DNA of 20,572 bases from Bordetella parapertussis (GTDB lineage: Bacteria; Pseudomonadota; Gammaproteobacteria; Burkholderiales; Burkholderiaceae_C): NCBI GenBank assembly GCA_945878355.1, contig CAMCTC010000084.1, positions 1 through 20,572 on the forward strand. Reading direction: 5' to 3'. Position numbers and translations under genes: made by a program. The notes under the pieces were generated by a model. It worked only from the letters and a program-made list of their open reading frames with translations. It searched no databases and was not told the DNA's origin. Positions 6,580 to 16,275 of this stretch are shown here, in pieces (within the stretch, counting starts at the first letter, position 1; each line of letters begins with the position of its first letter).

Positions 6580-7620
6580 TCAGCCCGCTGCGATCTCCGC
6601 TGCCAGCGCCTCGTCGACCAGCCGGCGAAAGCGCATCAGCGCGGCGTCCATCGCCAGCGGCAGCATCGTCGAGCCGGGGCTGCGAGCGACCATCGCGGCC
6701 TGCGCGCTGATCATGTCGCGGTCTTCGTTGAAGGCGCCGATCAGCGAGTCGAACAAGGTCTGGGTCAACGCCGCGTCGCCCATCGCCGTCGGGTGGCTTT
6801 GCTGGAAGAAGTAATGCGTGGTGTTCTCGGTCTCGGGCGTCAGCGTCTGGCAACTGTGCAGCGTGATCGCCTGGCTCAGATCGTCGGGCGCGCCGCCGGT
6901 GGGTTTGCCGCCCGAGTGCATCAGCAAGGTGCCGGGCAGCAGGAAGTCGTAGATGAACCAGCGGTCGAGCCGGGTTCCCGCCAGCTCGGGCCGCATCCGC
7001 AGGTAGTACGGCGGCGCCGGCACATCGGGCACCCGGCGCGTGACCCGGATGCCGCGCGGCACGGTCTCGATCTCGGGCTTCGCGCGGGCAATCTCGGGGC
7101 TGCCGCCCAGGGTCTTCTCGTGCACATACGACAGGTGCGAGAAGTCGAGCAGGTTGTCGGCGATCAGCAGGTACGGCGTGTCGTAGTGCATGTAGCCAGG
7201 GATGTTGCGCCAGTCCGGGTGCTCGCAGGAGAAGTTGTCGGGCAGCAGCGCCTCGTCGGCCAAATCCGCATCGCCCATCCAGACGAAGACCCAGCCCTTG
7301 CGCCGCGCGACTGGGTAGCTGCGCACCCTGGCCTTGGGCGGTACGCTGTCGAGCCCTGGCACCTCGACGCATTGGCCGCCGGCGTCGAACTTCAGCCCGT
7401 GGTAACCGCAGCGCACGCAGTCGCCTTCTTTGCGGCCTTTGGACAGCGGCGCCAGCCGGTGGCAGCAGCGGTCTTCCAGCGCGACCACAGCGCCGTCTGA
7501 GGTCCGGAACAGCAGCAGCGGCTCGCCGATCACGGTACGGCTGAACAAGGCGTCGGCTGCGATCTCGTGCTCCCAGGCGACGACGTACCAGCAGTTGCGG
7601 ATGAAGCGGGATGTGGACAA
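6580..7620 (-). CDS. Rieske 2Fe-2S aromatic ring-hydroxylating/demethylating oxygenase (VanA-like)
   Basis: 346 residues. The N-terminal Rieske domain binds the 2Fe-2S cluster through Cys52-x-His54 and Cys71-x2-His74 (RCCHRL and CGYHG). The C-terminal catalytic domain carries the mononuclear iron ligands in NLLDFSHLSYVH (Asn156, Asp159, His162, His167). Length and the opening FIRNCWYVVAW match the vanillate O-demethylase oxygenase/phenoxybenzoate dioxygenase group, so the substrate is probably an aromatic acid or ether; which one cannot be read from the sequence. The start is a TTG, chosen because an AGGAG lies six bases upstream (minus strand) and the family opening follows. No reductase partner lies in the window. 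It is divergent from the acyl-CoA ligase at 7795. Confidence 0.88.
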   Translation of the reverse strand: MSTSRFIRNCWYVVAWEHEIAADALFSRTVIGEPLLLFRTSDGAVVALEDRCCHRLAPLSKGRKEGDCVRCGYHGLKFDAGGQCVEVPGLDSVPPKARVRSYPVARRKGWVFVWMGDADLADEALLPDNFSCEHPDWRNIPGYMHYDTPYLLIADNLLDFSHLSYVHEKTLGGSPEIARAKPEIETVPRGIRVTRRVPDVPAPPYYLRMRPELAGTRLDRWFIYDFLLPGTLLMHSGGKPTGGAPDDLSQAITLHSCQTLTPETENTTHYFFQQSHPTAMGDAALTQTLFDSLIGAFNEDRDMISAQAAMVARSPGSTMLPLAMDAALMRFRRLVDEALAAEIAAG

Positions 7621-7794
7621 GTCGGTCTCCTAAGCGATGAACAAGGCTTGTGCCCCGGACCGCATCATCGCCAAATTCGCCGGCGCCCGCTGTCCTCTTG
7701 GCGGGCGACGCGCTGGCCGCACAGGTGAAGCCCCGGATGGCGTGCTGCGCTCGTAGCGGCTAGGGTTGCGTCCAAATTCGTTTCGGAGATCTGC
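7621..7794. promoter_or_regulatory. Divergent intergenic region, Rieske oxygenase / acyl-CoA ligase
   Basis: 174 bases that must hold the promoters of both divergent genes. The Rieske gene has AGGAG (minus strand, about 7627-7631) and the ligase has GGAG at 7785-7788, six bases before its ATG. No clear -35/-10 pair or long inverted repeat was found. Confidence 0.5.
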
Positions 7795-9387
7795 ATGTCA
7801 AACCACCCCGCCCTGCGCCGCCAGACCCTGGCCGACTTGTTGCACCGCACCGCCGCGCGCTTTCCAAACAAGCCCGGCATTCTGTGCGGCGACACCTGCT
7901 GGACTTGGGCGCAGTTCGATGCTGTCGTCAGCCGGCTTGCTGCCGGCCTTCATGCCCAGGGCCTGGCCAAGGGCGAACATGTCGGCGTGCTGGCGCGCAA
8001 CTCGCATGGTTTTGCCGCACTGCGCTTCGCGCTGGCTCGCTTGGGTGCGGTGATGGTGCCGGTGAACTTCATGCTCAACGCCGACGAGGCGGGCTACATC
8101 CTGCGCCATGCCGGCGTCAAGCTGCTGGCGGTGGACTCGAGCCTGACCGCGCTCGGTCGCGGGGCGGCCAAGCGCGACACGCAGATCAGTCGTTTCCTGT
8201 GGCTGCCCAGCGAGGAGGTTTCCGAGTTTCCCAAGGACAGCCAGACGGACTGCCTGGATTTCAACCTGCTGGCGGCCACCGACCTGGTCCAATCGCCTTG
8301 CCCTGAGCCCGATTTCAACAGCCATCACCTGCTGCAGATCGTCTACACCAGCGGCACCGAGAGCCTGCCCAAGGGCGCGATGCTGACGCACGGCGCGGTG
8401 ATCGACCAGTATGTCTCTTGCATCGTCGAGGGCGAGATGGCCGAGGGCGATACCGTGCTGCACGCGCTGCCGCTCTACCACTGTGCGCAACTCGACGTCT
8501 TTCTCGGCCCCAGTGTTTACCTCGGCAGCACCAGCGTGATCACCGCCAAGCCCACGCCCGAGAACCTGTTGCCCTTGATCGCCCAGCACCGCATCAACCA
8601 GTTCTTCCTGCCGCCCACGGTCTGGATCGGCCTGCTGCGATCGCCACTGTTCGAGCTGCACGATCTGTCTAGCCTGCGCAAAGGCTATTACGGCGCATCG
8701 ATCATGCCGGTGGCAGTGATGCGCGAGCTCATCGAACGCATCCCGCAGATGCGGCTGTGGAACTTCTACGGCCAGACCGAAATCGCGCCGCTCGCCACCG
8801 TGCTCAAGCCCGAGGACCAGTTGCGCAAGCCGGGGTCGGCGGGCCGGCCGGCGATCAATGTCGAGACCCGGGTCGTCGACGACCAGATGAACGATGTGCG
8901 CGTCGGCGAGGTCGGCGAGATCGTCCATCGCTCGTCACAGCTGCTGCTGGGCTATTTCCACGACCCCGAGCGCACGGCAGCGGCGTTCGAGGGCGGCTGG
9001 TTCCACAGCGGCGACCTGGGGGTGATCGACGAAGAGGGCTACCTCAGCGTGGTCGACCGCAAGAAGGACATGATCAAGACGGGCGGCGAGAACGTCGCCA
9101 GCCGCGAGGTCGAAGAGGCGCTGTACCGCTTGGCCGGCGTCAGCGAGGTGGCCGTGATCGGCCTGCCGCACCCGCGTTGGATCGAGGCCGTCACCGCAGT
9201 GGTCGTGCTCAAGCCGGGCGTGCTGCTCGACGAGGCCGCGGTGATCGCCCACTGCGCGGGCCAGCTCGCGCATTTCAAGGTGCCCAAGGGCGTGGTCTTC
9301 GTCGACGCGCTGCCCAAGAATCCGAGTGGCAAGCTGCTCAAGCGCGATCTCAGGATGCGTTTCGAGGGCAGGTTCGGCCCGGCTTGA
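7795..9387 (+). CDS. AMP-dependent acyl-CoA synthetase/ligase (ANL superfamily)
   Basis: 530 residues, intact. It activates a carboxylic acid as acyl-AMP and transfers it to coenzyme A. Seen in order: the phosphate-binding loop YTSGTESLPKGAM (about residues 183-195), the A5 motif NFYGQTE (323-329), the A7 motif WFHSGDLG (Asp407), the hinge DRKKDMIKTGGENV, and the C-terminal lysine in NPSGKLLKRDLR (Lys513). The loop has TES rather than the usual TTG, as seen in a subgroup annotated as fatty-acyl-CoA synthases. The start is supported by GGAG six bases upstream. Placement opposite a Rieske oxygenase suggests work on a shared aromatic or fatty acid substrate, which is inference. A stem-loop follows the gene. 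Confidence 0.92.
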   Translation: MSNHPALRRQTLADLLHRTAARFPNKPGILCGDTCWTWAQFDAVVSRLAAGLHAQGLAKGEHVGVLARNSHGFAALRFALARLGAVMVPVNFMLNADEAGYILRHAGVKLLAVDSSLTALGRGAAKRDTQISRFLWLPSEEVSEFPKDSQTDCLDFNLLAATDLVQSPCPEPDFNSHHLLQIVYTSGTESLPKGAMLTHGAVIDQYVSCIVEGEMAEGDTVLHALPLYHCAQLDVFLGPSVYLGSTSVITAKPTPENLLPLIAQHRINQFFLPPTVWIGLLRSPLFELHDLSSLRKGYYGASIMPVAVMRELIERIPQMRLWNFYGQTEIAPLATVLKPEDQLRKPGSAGRPAINVETRVVDDQMNDVRVGEVGEIVHRSSQLLLGYFHDPERTAAAFEGGWFHSGDLGVIDEEGYLSVVDRKKDMIKTGGENVASREVEEALYRLAGVSEVAVIGLPHPRWIEAVTAVVVLKPGVLLDEAAVIAHCAGQLAHFKVPKGVVFVDALPKNPSGKLLKRDLRMRFEGRFGPA

Positions 9388-9409
9388 CGACCCCCGGGTT
9401 GCGTCAGCG

Positions 9410-9438
9410 CGCCGGCCCAGGCTCAAGCTGAGCCGGCG
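9410..9438 (+). terminator. Weak hairpin after the acyl-CoA ligase
   Basis: GGCTC (9420-9424) and GAGCC (9430-9434) form a stem with a five-base loop, extended by CGCC/GGCG across a bulge. It lies about 30 bases after the ligase stop and has no T run, so intrinsic termination is doubtful. Confidence 0.3.
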
Positions 9439-9505
9439 ACGGCCGAAATGCAAGAGACCCCGGCGTCGCGCCGGACCTCGCAGTGCATTCCGACGCCGAG
9501 CCAGC

Positions 9506-10462
9506 ATGCCCAAAGCCCCAGAATTTTGCGAGTTGCCAGCTGGCGCGCTACAGCGCCGCCAGTTGCTGCAGGCGGCCGGTGCGGCCGTGCTGGTCGGCCT
9601 GTGCTCGCCGACGCGCGCTCAGGCGCACTACACGGTCGCGGTGGTGCCGCAGTTTCCTGCCGCCGAGGTTCACCGCAGTTGGACACCTTTGCTTGAACGC
9701 GTCGGTCAGGTGGTCGGCGTGAGTTTCAGGTTGCACCTGGCCGCCAGCATCCCGCGCTTCGAGACTGATTTTCTGACGGGCGGCCCCGACTTCGTCTACC
9801 TCAACCCCTACCACCAGCTGATGGCCAGGCGGGCCCAGGGCTATGTGCCGCTGGTGCGCGAGCGCCAGCCCTTGACCGGCATCCTGGTGGTGCGCCGGGA
9901 CGACCCGGTGCGAACACCGCAGCAGCTCGAAGGTCGTGAAATAGCTTTTCCGGCGCCCAATGCTTTCGGTGCTTCGCTGTGGCTGCGTGCCTTGCTGGCC
10001 GAACGCGAGAAGATCGCTTTCACGCCGGTCTATGTGCAGACCCACAGCAATGTCTACCGACAAGTCATCCGCGGCAAGGTCGCTGCCGGCGGCGGCGTCA
10101 ACCACACGCTGGAGCACGAGCGCGACGAGTTGCGAAGCGACTTGCGCGTGCTGCTCGAGACGCCGGGTGCGGCGCCGCACCCTCTGAGTGCGCATCCGCG
10201 GGTCGAGCCCCGATTGCAGCAGGCCGTGGCAGAGGTCTTCCTGCAACTGGCCGCCGACGCTTCCGGGCGGGCGCTGTTGCAAGCCATCGAGATGCCCAGC
10301 CCGGTGCTTGCCGATCAGGCCCGTGACTACCAGCCGCTAGAGGCCTACCGGCTCGACAAATACGTCGTAATGAGCGCCCCAAGGCCGGCCGAAGCCGACC
10401 GCCCACCGTGGGGATCAAGCAAAGTGGCAAAGCCACATTTGCTTGAGAGCGCCAAGGCCTGA
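9506..10462 (+). CDS. PhnD-like periplasmic phosphate/phosphonate-type binding protein
   Basis: 318 residues from the ATG at 9506; upstream in-frame codons are less likely because the signal peptide follows this start. The N-terminus has RRQLLQAAGAAVLVGLCSPT then RAQA, a signal peptide of Tat-like or ordinary secretory type. The mature part matches the PhnD/PtxB fold: YTVAVVPQFPAAEVHRSWTP, FLTGGPDFVYLNPYHQLMAR, VVRRDDPVRTPQQLEGREIA and FPAPNAFGASLWLRALL. No ABC permease or ATPase is near. Instead, a membrane sensor kinase starts 16 bases downstream, so it probably delivers a ligand to the kinase rather than to a transporter. The ligand is unknown; phosphonate specificity should not be assumed. 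Confidence 0.85.
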   Translation: MPKAPEFCELPAGALQRRQLLQAAGAAVLVGLCSPTRAQAHYTVAVVPQFPAAEVHRSWTPLLERVGQVVGVSFRLHLAASIPRFETDFLTGGPDFVYLNPYHQLMARRAQGYVPLVRERQPLTGILVVRRDDPVRTPQQLEGREIAFPAPNAFGASLWLRALLAEREKIAFTPVYVQTHSNVYRQVIRGKVAAGGGVNHTLEHERDELRSDLRVLLETPGAAPHPLSAHPRVEPRLQQAVAEVFLQLAADASGRALLQAIEMPSPVLADQARDYQPLEAYRLDKYVVMSAPRPAEADRPPWGSSKVAKPHLLESAKA

Positions 10463-10478
10463 AGCCACGCCAACCCGG

Positions 10479-12398
10479 ATGGCCTCGATGGCAACCCTCA
10501 CCTGGCTGCACCGAATGCGCCCGCGCGGCCTGCATGGCCGGCTGATGTGGTTGGTTTCGCTGGTGACCTTGCTGACGATTGGCGCGCTGGGTGCGCACAC
10601 GCTGGCCACCGAATCAGAACTGGCGCTCGAGAGCTTGCGCGCCCAGGCCAGCGCGATGGCGCGCAGCCTGGCGCTGTCGAGCGTCAACCCGATGCTCACC
10701 GACCAGCTCGACCAGATCGAGCAGGCCTTGCTGCGCGAGATGGTCTTTCCGGGCGTGGTGTCTGCCCAAGTGATCGATGCCCATGGCGCGATCCTGGGCC
10801 ATGCCGAGGTCGGCCCCGATGGCGCAGCCCGGTTGGTGTTCGAGGCGCCAGGCAGTCGGCTGACGCTGCCGGCGCGGGCTTCGACCGAGTTGCTGGCGGG
10901 TCAGTTGGCAGCGCCCGGCCGGATGGTGGCTTGGCAGCCGGTGGCCGCGGGTGAGTTGCTGGGTTGGGCGCGGGTCGAAACCCGGCTCGACCCGCTCGAT
11001 GCGCTGAACCGGCAGGTCTGGTTGCGCACCTTGGCTGCCGGGGCGCTGACGGTGGCCGGCAGCAGCTTGCTGCTGCTGTGGCTGCTGCGCTCACCGATGC
11101 GCGCGCTCGACCAGGCCCGAGCGTTTGCCGCCGACCTAGTGCGCGCCGATGGGCGCCAGCTGGTGGTGGCTGCAGACGGGCCGCAGGAGACCGTCGATCT
11201 CGGCCATGCGCTCAACCAGGCGGCGACGCGGCTCAGCGAGCAGCGCGAGACGATCGCCGCCACGCTGGACCAACTGCGCCAGCAGCAGCTCGAGCTGCAG
11301 GACAGCAACCTCCAGCTCGGTGCGATTTTTGAGCTCAGCCCCGATGGCCTGGTGCTGTTCGATGGCGAGTCTTTGGTCCGGTTTGCCAACCCAGCGTTCT
11401 TTCGCCTGACCGGTCTGGCGCCTGCCGCCGTGGTCGGACACGACCAAGCAGCGCTCGAGGCGCAGCTCGGCGCGCTGTGTGCTGAGCCGTCGCTCTGGGC
11501 CGGGCTGGCGCCATATTTCGAGCAGCCCTCAGGCAACGGGCAGGATGGCGACCCGATCCGCGGCCGATTGCTGGTCTTGAGCGCACCGCGGACTAGCGTG
11601 CTGGCGGTGCTGGGTCGGCAGGCTGGCGGTGCGCACAGCGTGCTCCGATTGCTCTACCTGCGCGACGTGACCCATGAGACCGAGGTCGACCGGCTCAAGA
11701 GTGAATTCGTTTCGACCGCAGCGCATGAGTTGCGAACGCCCATCGCCAGCATCCACGGCTTCACCGAGCTGCTGCGCATGCGCGAGTACCCGTCCGAGCG
11801 ACGGCAGCAAATCCTCGAGACCATCCACCGCAACAGCGCTGCGATGATCCGCATCGTCAACGATTTGCTCGACCTGTCACGGCTGGAGGCTCAGCGCGGC
11901 AAGGACTTCCTGCGCGAGCGCGGCGATCTCGGCGAGTTCTTGCGCCAAAGCCTGGCCGACCATGCGCCGACGCCGGGTCGCGATGCACCGGTCGCGCCGG
12001 CCGAGCTTGGACCGCTGCCTGCATGGTTCGACCGCGGCAAGATCGCCCAGGTGCTGGGCAACCTGCTGGGCAACGCTTACAAGTACTCGCCGTCTGGCGG
12101 CGCGGTTCAGGTGCAACTGCTGCGCGACCACCCGCCCGGTGCCACGGGCCGGGTCGGTTTTTCGGTGACCGATGTCGGCATCGGCATGACGCCGGCCCAG
12201 GTGGCCAGGATCTTCGAGCGCTTCTACCGCGCCGACCCGTCGGGTGCGATCCTGGGTACCGGGCTGGGCATGAGCATCGCCAAGGAGATCGTCGACCTGC
12301 ACGGCGGCAGCCTGGTCGTGACGAGCGCGCCGGGGGAGGGCACTTGCGTCAGCGTCTGGCTACCTTTGGCCGTTCATGCGCTAGCGTCGAGCCGGTAG
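10479..12398 (+). CDS. Membrane sensor histidine kinase with PAS domain
   Basis: 639 residues from the ATG at 10479; another ATG three codons later is possible. Membrane helix 1 lies near residues 22-43 (LMWLVSLVTLLTIGALGAH). A periplasmic domain of about 140 residues follows, then helix 2 near 184-206 (ending SSLLLLWLLRSP). Next come a HAMP-like linker with a coiled coil, a PAS domain from about 278 (IFELSPDGLVLFDGESLVRF) and a HisKA domain with AAHELRTPIASIHGF (His416). The ATPase domain has NLLGNAYKYSP, VGIGMTP, FERFYRADP and GTGLGMSIA. All kinase boxes are present. It is 16 bases downstream of the PhnD-like gene and probably co-transcribed. No response regulator gene is in the window. The 3' end overlaps the convergent amidohydrolase gene by 25 bases. 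Confidence 0.93.
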   Translation: MASMATLTWLHRMRPRGLHGRLMWLVSLVTLLTIGALGAHTLATESELALESLRAQASAMARSLALSSVNPMLTDQLDQIEQALLREMVFPGVVSAQVIDAHGAILGHAEVGPDGAARLVFEAPGSRLTLPARASTELLAGQLAAPGRMVAWQPVAAGELLGWARVETRLDPLDALNRQVWLRTLAAGALTVAGSSLLLLWLLRSPMRALDQARAFAADLVRADGRQLVVAADGPQETVDLGHALNQAATRLSEQRETIAATLDQLRQQQLELQDSNLQLGAIFELSPDGLVLFDGESLVRFANPAFFRLTGLAPAAVVGHDQAALEAQLGALCAEPSLWAGLAPYFEQPSGNGQDGDPIRGRLLVLSAPRTSVLAVLGRQAGGAHSVLRLLYLRDVTHETEVDRLKSEFVSTAAHELRTPIASIHGFTELLRMREYPSERRQQILETIHRNSAAMIRIVNDLLDLSRLEAQRGKDFLRERGDLGEFLRQSLADHAPTPGRDAPVAPAELGPLPAWFDRGKIAQVLGNLLGNAYKYSPSGGAVQVQLLRDHPPGATGRVGFSVTDVGIGMTPAQVARIFERFYRADPSGAILGTGLGMSIAKEIVDLHGGSLVVTSAPGEGTCVSVWLPLAVHALASSR

Positions 12399-13423
12399 AC
12401 CTTGCTCGCCGTGCCGCTGAACAGCGCGGTCTTGTCGGCGGCCCCGCAGCCAGCGCTCAGGCGCTTGAAGGCATTCCAAAGCGTCGTGTAGCTGCAGCTG
12501 CCTTTGTCGACCGGGACGTTGCTCTCGAACATCGCCCGGTCTGCGCCGAAGCACTCGATGGCGGTCTCGACATAGGGCTTCCAGGCCAGCGCCAATTCTT
12601 CTGAGCTCGGCGGCAGGTCGCGGCTGTGGAAATCGAAACCCATGGTGTGCATGCCCAGTCCGCCGATCTTCACGTAGACGTTGGTGCATGCCGCGAGCTG
12701 GCATATCGACTGGCGCCAGATGGCGAACACTTCGTCGCGCTTGCCAGCGTACGGGCCGATGCCTAACGGTCCTCCGACATGGTCAAGCACGATGGTGGTT
12801 TCTGGAAAAGCGCGCGCCAAGTCGATGATTTCGTCGATCTGGGTGTGCACCAGCCAGGCGTCGAAGGACAGGCCCAGCCGCGCCAGCAGCGCAAAGCCGG
12901 CCCGGAAGTCGGGCTGCATCAGCAGCCCCGGTGGCGGATTGGCGCTGGTGACCTTGAGGCCGGCCGGGTGCCAGGCCGAGCCACGACGGATGCCGCGCAG
13001 GCGCCCGCCGGCGGCAGCGATGTGGGCATGCAGCGGGTTTTCGGCACGCGCACCCAAACGCAGATCGACATTGCCGACGATGCCGGCGCAAACGCGCGTC
13101 GGACCATAGGCGCCGGAGGCGCTCATCGCGGCGATGCCGTTGACGAACTCTGTCTCGCCCAGCGATTTCAGCGCTTCCGGACCATCCGCACGGTACATCG
13201 CGCGGCACTCGACGAACACCGTGCTCAACACCTTGTGCCCGCCGCCGATGTCGAGCAGCAGTTCCGGCATCAGGTAGCGGTTGCCGTCGTGGTCCCACAG
13301 ATGGTGATGCGGGTCGACGATCGGCAGTTCCGGCGCCAGCACCGCTTCGGTCCGCAGCGCCAGCCACTGTGGATTCAAGGCGATGAAGTCGTTCGATTCG
13401 CGGCCTTTGTTGGCTGTCTTCAT
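12374..13423 (-). CDS. Amidohydrolase-2 family (COG3618) metal-dependent hydrolase
   Basis: 349 residues from an ATG at 13423. It is a TIM-barrel hydrolase. The metal-site motif IVDPHHHLWD is near residue 35; later come RGIRRGSAW, IVLDHVGGP and a C-terminal FESNVPVDKGSCSY, which supplies the usual acidic residue of the family. Relatives include 2-pyrone-4,6-dicarboxylate lactonase, 4-sulfomuconolactonase and L-fucono/rhamnono-lactonases, so it probably hydrolyses a lactone or a similar ring. A ring-cleavage role would fit the aromatic genes nearby, but the substrate cannot be named. A longer in-frame start at 13498 exists; MKTANKG is preferred because conserved sequence begins soon after. Confidence 0.87.
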   Translation of the reverse strand: MKTANKGRESNDFIALNPQWLALRTEAVLAPELPIVDPHHHLWDHDGNRYLMPELLLDIGGGHKVLSTVFVECRAMYRADGPEALKSLGETEFVNGIAAMSASGAYGPTRVCAGIVGNVDLRLGARAENPLHAHIAAAGGRLRGIRRGSAWHPAGLKVTSANPPPGLLMQPDFRAGFALLARLGLSFDAWLVHTQIDEIIDLARAFPETTIVLDHVGGPLGIGPYAGKRDEVFAIWRQSICQLAACTNVYVKIGGLGMHTMGFDFHSRDLPPSSEELALAWKPYVETAIECFGADRAMFESNVPVDKGSCSYTTLWNAFKRLSAGCGAADKTALFSGTASKVYRLDASA

Positions 13424-13596
13424 GTCGGTCGCCTGGGTTGGATCGGTGCGGTGCGAGCGAAGCGCCGGTGGACGGTTCTCAGGCCGCCGAGATCGCAAGC
13501 ATGCGCTGCTCTACGTGCTGACCGAAGGACTGATCGACGATGGTTGAGGCCTGCGAGGCGATGGCGCGGTGGCCCGGTGGCCCGGTGCTGGAGCGG
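13424..13596. other. Intergenic region upstream of the amidohydrolase gene
   Basis: 173 bases between the amidohydrolase start and the DUF3422 stop, both on the minus strand. It contains a small tandem repeat of GGTGGCCC-type units (about 13568-13588). No convincing promoter or terminator was recognised. Confidence 0.5.
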
Positions 13597-14955
13597 TCAA
13601 GGCCGAAAAGTATGGCTGGCGCCGGCCTGATCGTCGTGCTCGATGCGTTGGTGCACGCGGCGCAGCACCCACCAGGCGCAGACCGCGAGCAGCGGCACCG
13701 CTGCGCCGGTCACGAGGTCGGGCGAGACGCCCAGGCCAGCGGCCTTGAGCGCCTTGGCGCCGTAGCCGACCAGGCCGGCCAGGTAGTAGACGATCGCCGC
13801 CACCGACAGGCCTTCGACGGTCTGCTGCAAGCGCAGCGCCAGCTTGGCGCGGCGCGCGGTCGCCACGAGCAGGGTCTGGTTCTGCTGCTGGCGGGCGATG
13901 TCGACCCGGGTCGACAGCAGACCGCTGGCCTGAGCGACGCGCTCCGACAGGTCGTGCAAGCGCTGTGAGGCGGTGGCACAGGTCGCCATCGCCGGGCTCA
14001 GGCGTCTGGCCATGAACTCTTCGATCGTCTGCAAGCCCTTGATGCGCTGCTCGCGCAGTTCCTGGATGCGGGTCGCCACCAGCGCGTGGTAGGCCCGGCT
14101 GGCGCCGAAGCGGGTCTGGCTGGCGGCCAACGCGCTCTCGACCTCGGCCGCCAGTGCCATCAGTTGCTGCAGCAACGCGTCGTCGTCGCCGCTGTTGCGC
14201 GCGATGCGCTCGGTCAGTCCGGCCAGCCGGTACTCGATCGCCAGCAGCCGTGACCACAAGCCGCGCGCCATCGGCAGTGCCAGCAGCGCCATCATCCGGT
14301 AGGCCTCGATCTCGAACAACCGCTGCAGCATCCGGCCGGCCTGGCGTGCGCTCATCTCCCGGTCGACCAGCAGGAAGCGGGCGAATCCGTCGCCGTGGAT
14401 GAAAAAATCGGTGAAAACTTGGCCCGAGCCATCGCCGATGCCGGCACCCACCACGACGTTGGCGCCGAAATGCGCCGCCAGCTGTTCGGGCGACGGCATG
14501 CCGGATTCGGCGAAGCCGCTGCCGCTCACCAGTTCGGCATGGGCAGCGAACACCGTCAAGCCCGGCACGCCGGCCAGCCAGCCGGCAGGCAGCGACCCGA
14601 CCACCGGCGTGCTGAACGGTGTTGTGCTCAGCGACGGGCTGAAGAAGGTGTAGCTGGAGAATTCGCCATGGCGCTCCCACTTGAAGCGCAGCCCGCCCAG
14701 CGTCGAAGCCCACTGGTTGGCCCCCAAGGTCGGTGGCTGCAGATCGAACTGGTCGCAAAGTGCGCGGATGTGCGTCAGTTCGGCCGCGCGCTCGGTGTCT
14801 TCAATGCGCACTGCCACATAGCTGGCGCGGCTCGGTGCGGCCAGAGGCTCAGGCGGCCTGGCATGGACCTCGGCCGCCAGCAGGGCGCGGTCGGGGTGGT
14901 CGGGTGGCAGCAGCGGGGCGGCGGTGTTCATCGGTGTCAAGTCGGGCCGGGTCAT
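13597..14955 (-). CDS. DUF3422 family membrane-anchored protein
   Basis: 452 residues from the ATG at 14955; the ATG at 14931 (MNTAAPLLPP) is equally plausible, and neither has a clear ribosome binding site. The family signature EVHARPPEPLAAPSRASYVA is near the N-terminus, then FKWERHGEFSSYTFF, then FIHGDGFARFLLVDREMS. A long helical region follows and two hydrophobic segments close the protein (VEGLSVAAIVYYLAGLVGYG and AAVPLLAVCAWWVL). This order matches DUF3422, a proteobacterial family of unknown function that probably sits in the inner membrane by its C-terminus. It begins about 50 bases after pobA on the same strand, so it may be read from the pobA promoter. Confidence 0.85.
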   Translation of the reverse strand: MTRPDLTPMNTAAPLLPPDHPDRALLAAEVHARPPEPLAAPSRASYVAVRIEDTERAAELTHIRALCDQFDLQPPTLGANQWASTLGGLRFKWERHGEFSSYTFFSPSLSTTPFSTPVVGSLPAGWLAGVPGLTVFAAHAELVSGSGFAESGMPSPEQLAAHFGANVVVGAGIGDGSGQVFTDFFIHGDGFARFLLVDREMSARQAGRMLQRLFEIEAYRMMALLALPMARGLWSRLLAIEYRLAGLTERIARNSGDDDALLQQLMALAAEVESALAASQTRFGASRAYHALVATRIQELREQRIKGLQTIEEFMARRLSPAMATCATASQRLHDLSERVAQASGLLSTRVDIARQQQNQTLLVATARRAKLALRLQQTVEGLSVAAIVYYLAGLVGYGAKALKAAGLGVSPDLVTGAAVPLLAVCAWWVLRRVHQRIEHDDQAGASHTFRP

Positions 14956-14956
14956 G

Positions 14957-14973
14957 CAGCTTATGCCAAGCTG
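14957..14973 (-). other. Perfect 6-5-6 hairpin between pobA and the DUF3422 gene
   Basis: CAGCTT and AAGCTG flank a five-base loop, directly upstream of the first possible DUF3422 start. It has no T run. It could limit translation from 14955 or mark an attenuator or processing site. Confidence 0.35.
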
Positions 14974-15007
14974 TGGACCGCGCCCGCGAATGCCTGGAGC
15001 GTCAGCC

Positions 15008-16211
<1,204 letters not shown>

Positions 16212-16240
16212 ATCGTAGCGGTCGCTGGCGCTCGGCTCAA
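16212..16240 (-). promoter_or_regulatory. Candidate pobA promoter
   Basis: On the minus strand, TTGAGC (16240-16235) and TACGAT (16217-16212) are exactly 17 bases apart. Each matches its consensus at four of six positions. Transcription would start about 28 bases before the pobA ATG. The weak boxes would suit an activator-dependent promoter. Confidence 0.35.
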
Positions 16241-16275
16241 TGGACGGATGCCGCAAGTGATTGCACAATTCGAAC

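Noticed and set aside
6460..7500. 346-residue plus-strand frame opposite the Rieske gene
   Set aside because: Low-complexity composition and complete overlap with a gene carrying clear iron-binding motifs; antisense shadow.
7798..8928. 376-residue minus-strand frame opposite the acyl-CoA ligase
   Set aside because: Antisense shadow of a well-supported ANL enzyme.
9506..10462. Calling the PhnD-like gene part of a phosphonate uptake operon
   Set aside because: No permease, ATPase or C-P lyase genes are present, and a sensor kinase follows directly.
13568..13590. Short tandem repeat of GGTGGCCC-type units
   Set aside because: Only about two and a half units, outside any gene; not enough for a functional claim.
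12779..13630. 283-residue plus-strand frame opposite the amidohydrolase
   Set aside because: No recognisable domain, and the opposite strand holds a complete COG3618 protein.
13511..14758. Long minus-strand frame of 415 residues overlapping DUF3422
   Set aside because: Arginine- and proline-rich, matches no family, and is a shifted frame of the DUF3422 gene, a usual effect of high GC.
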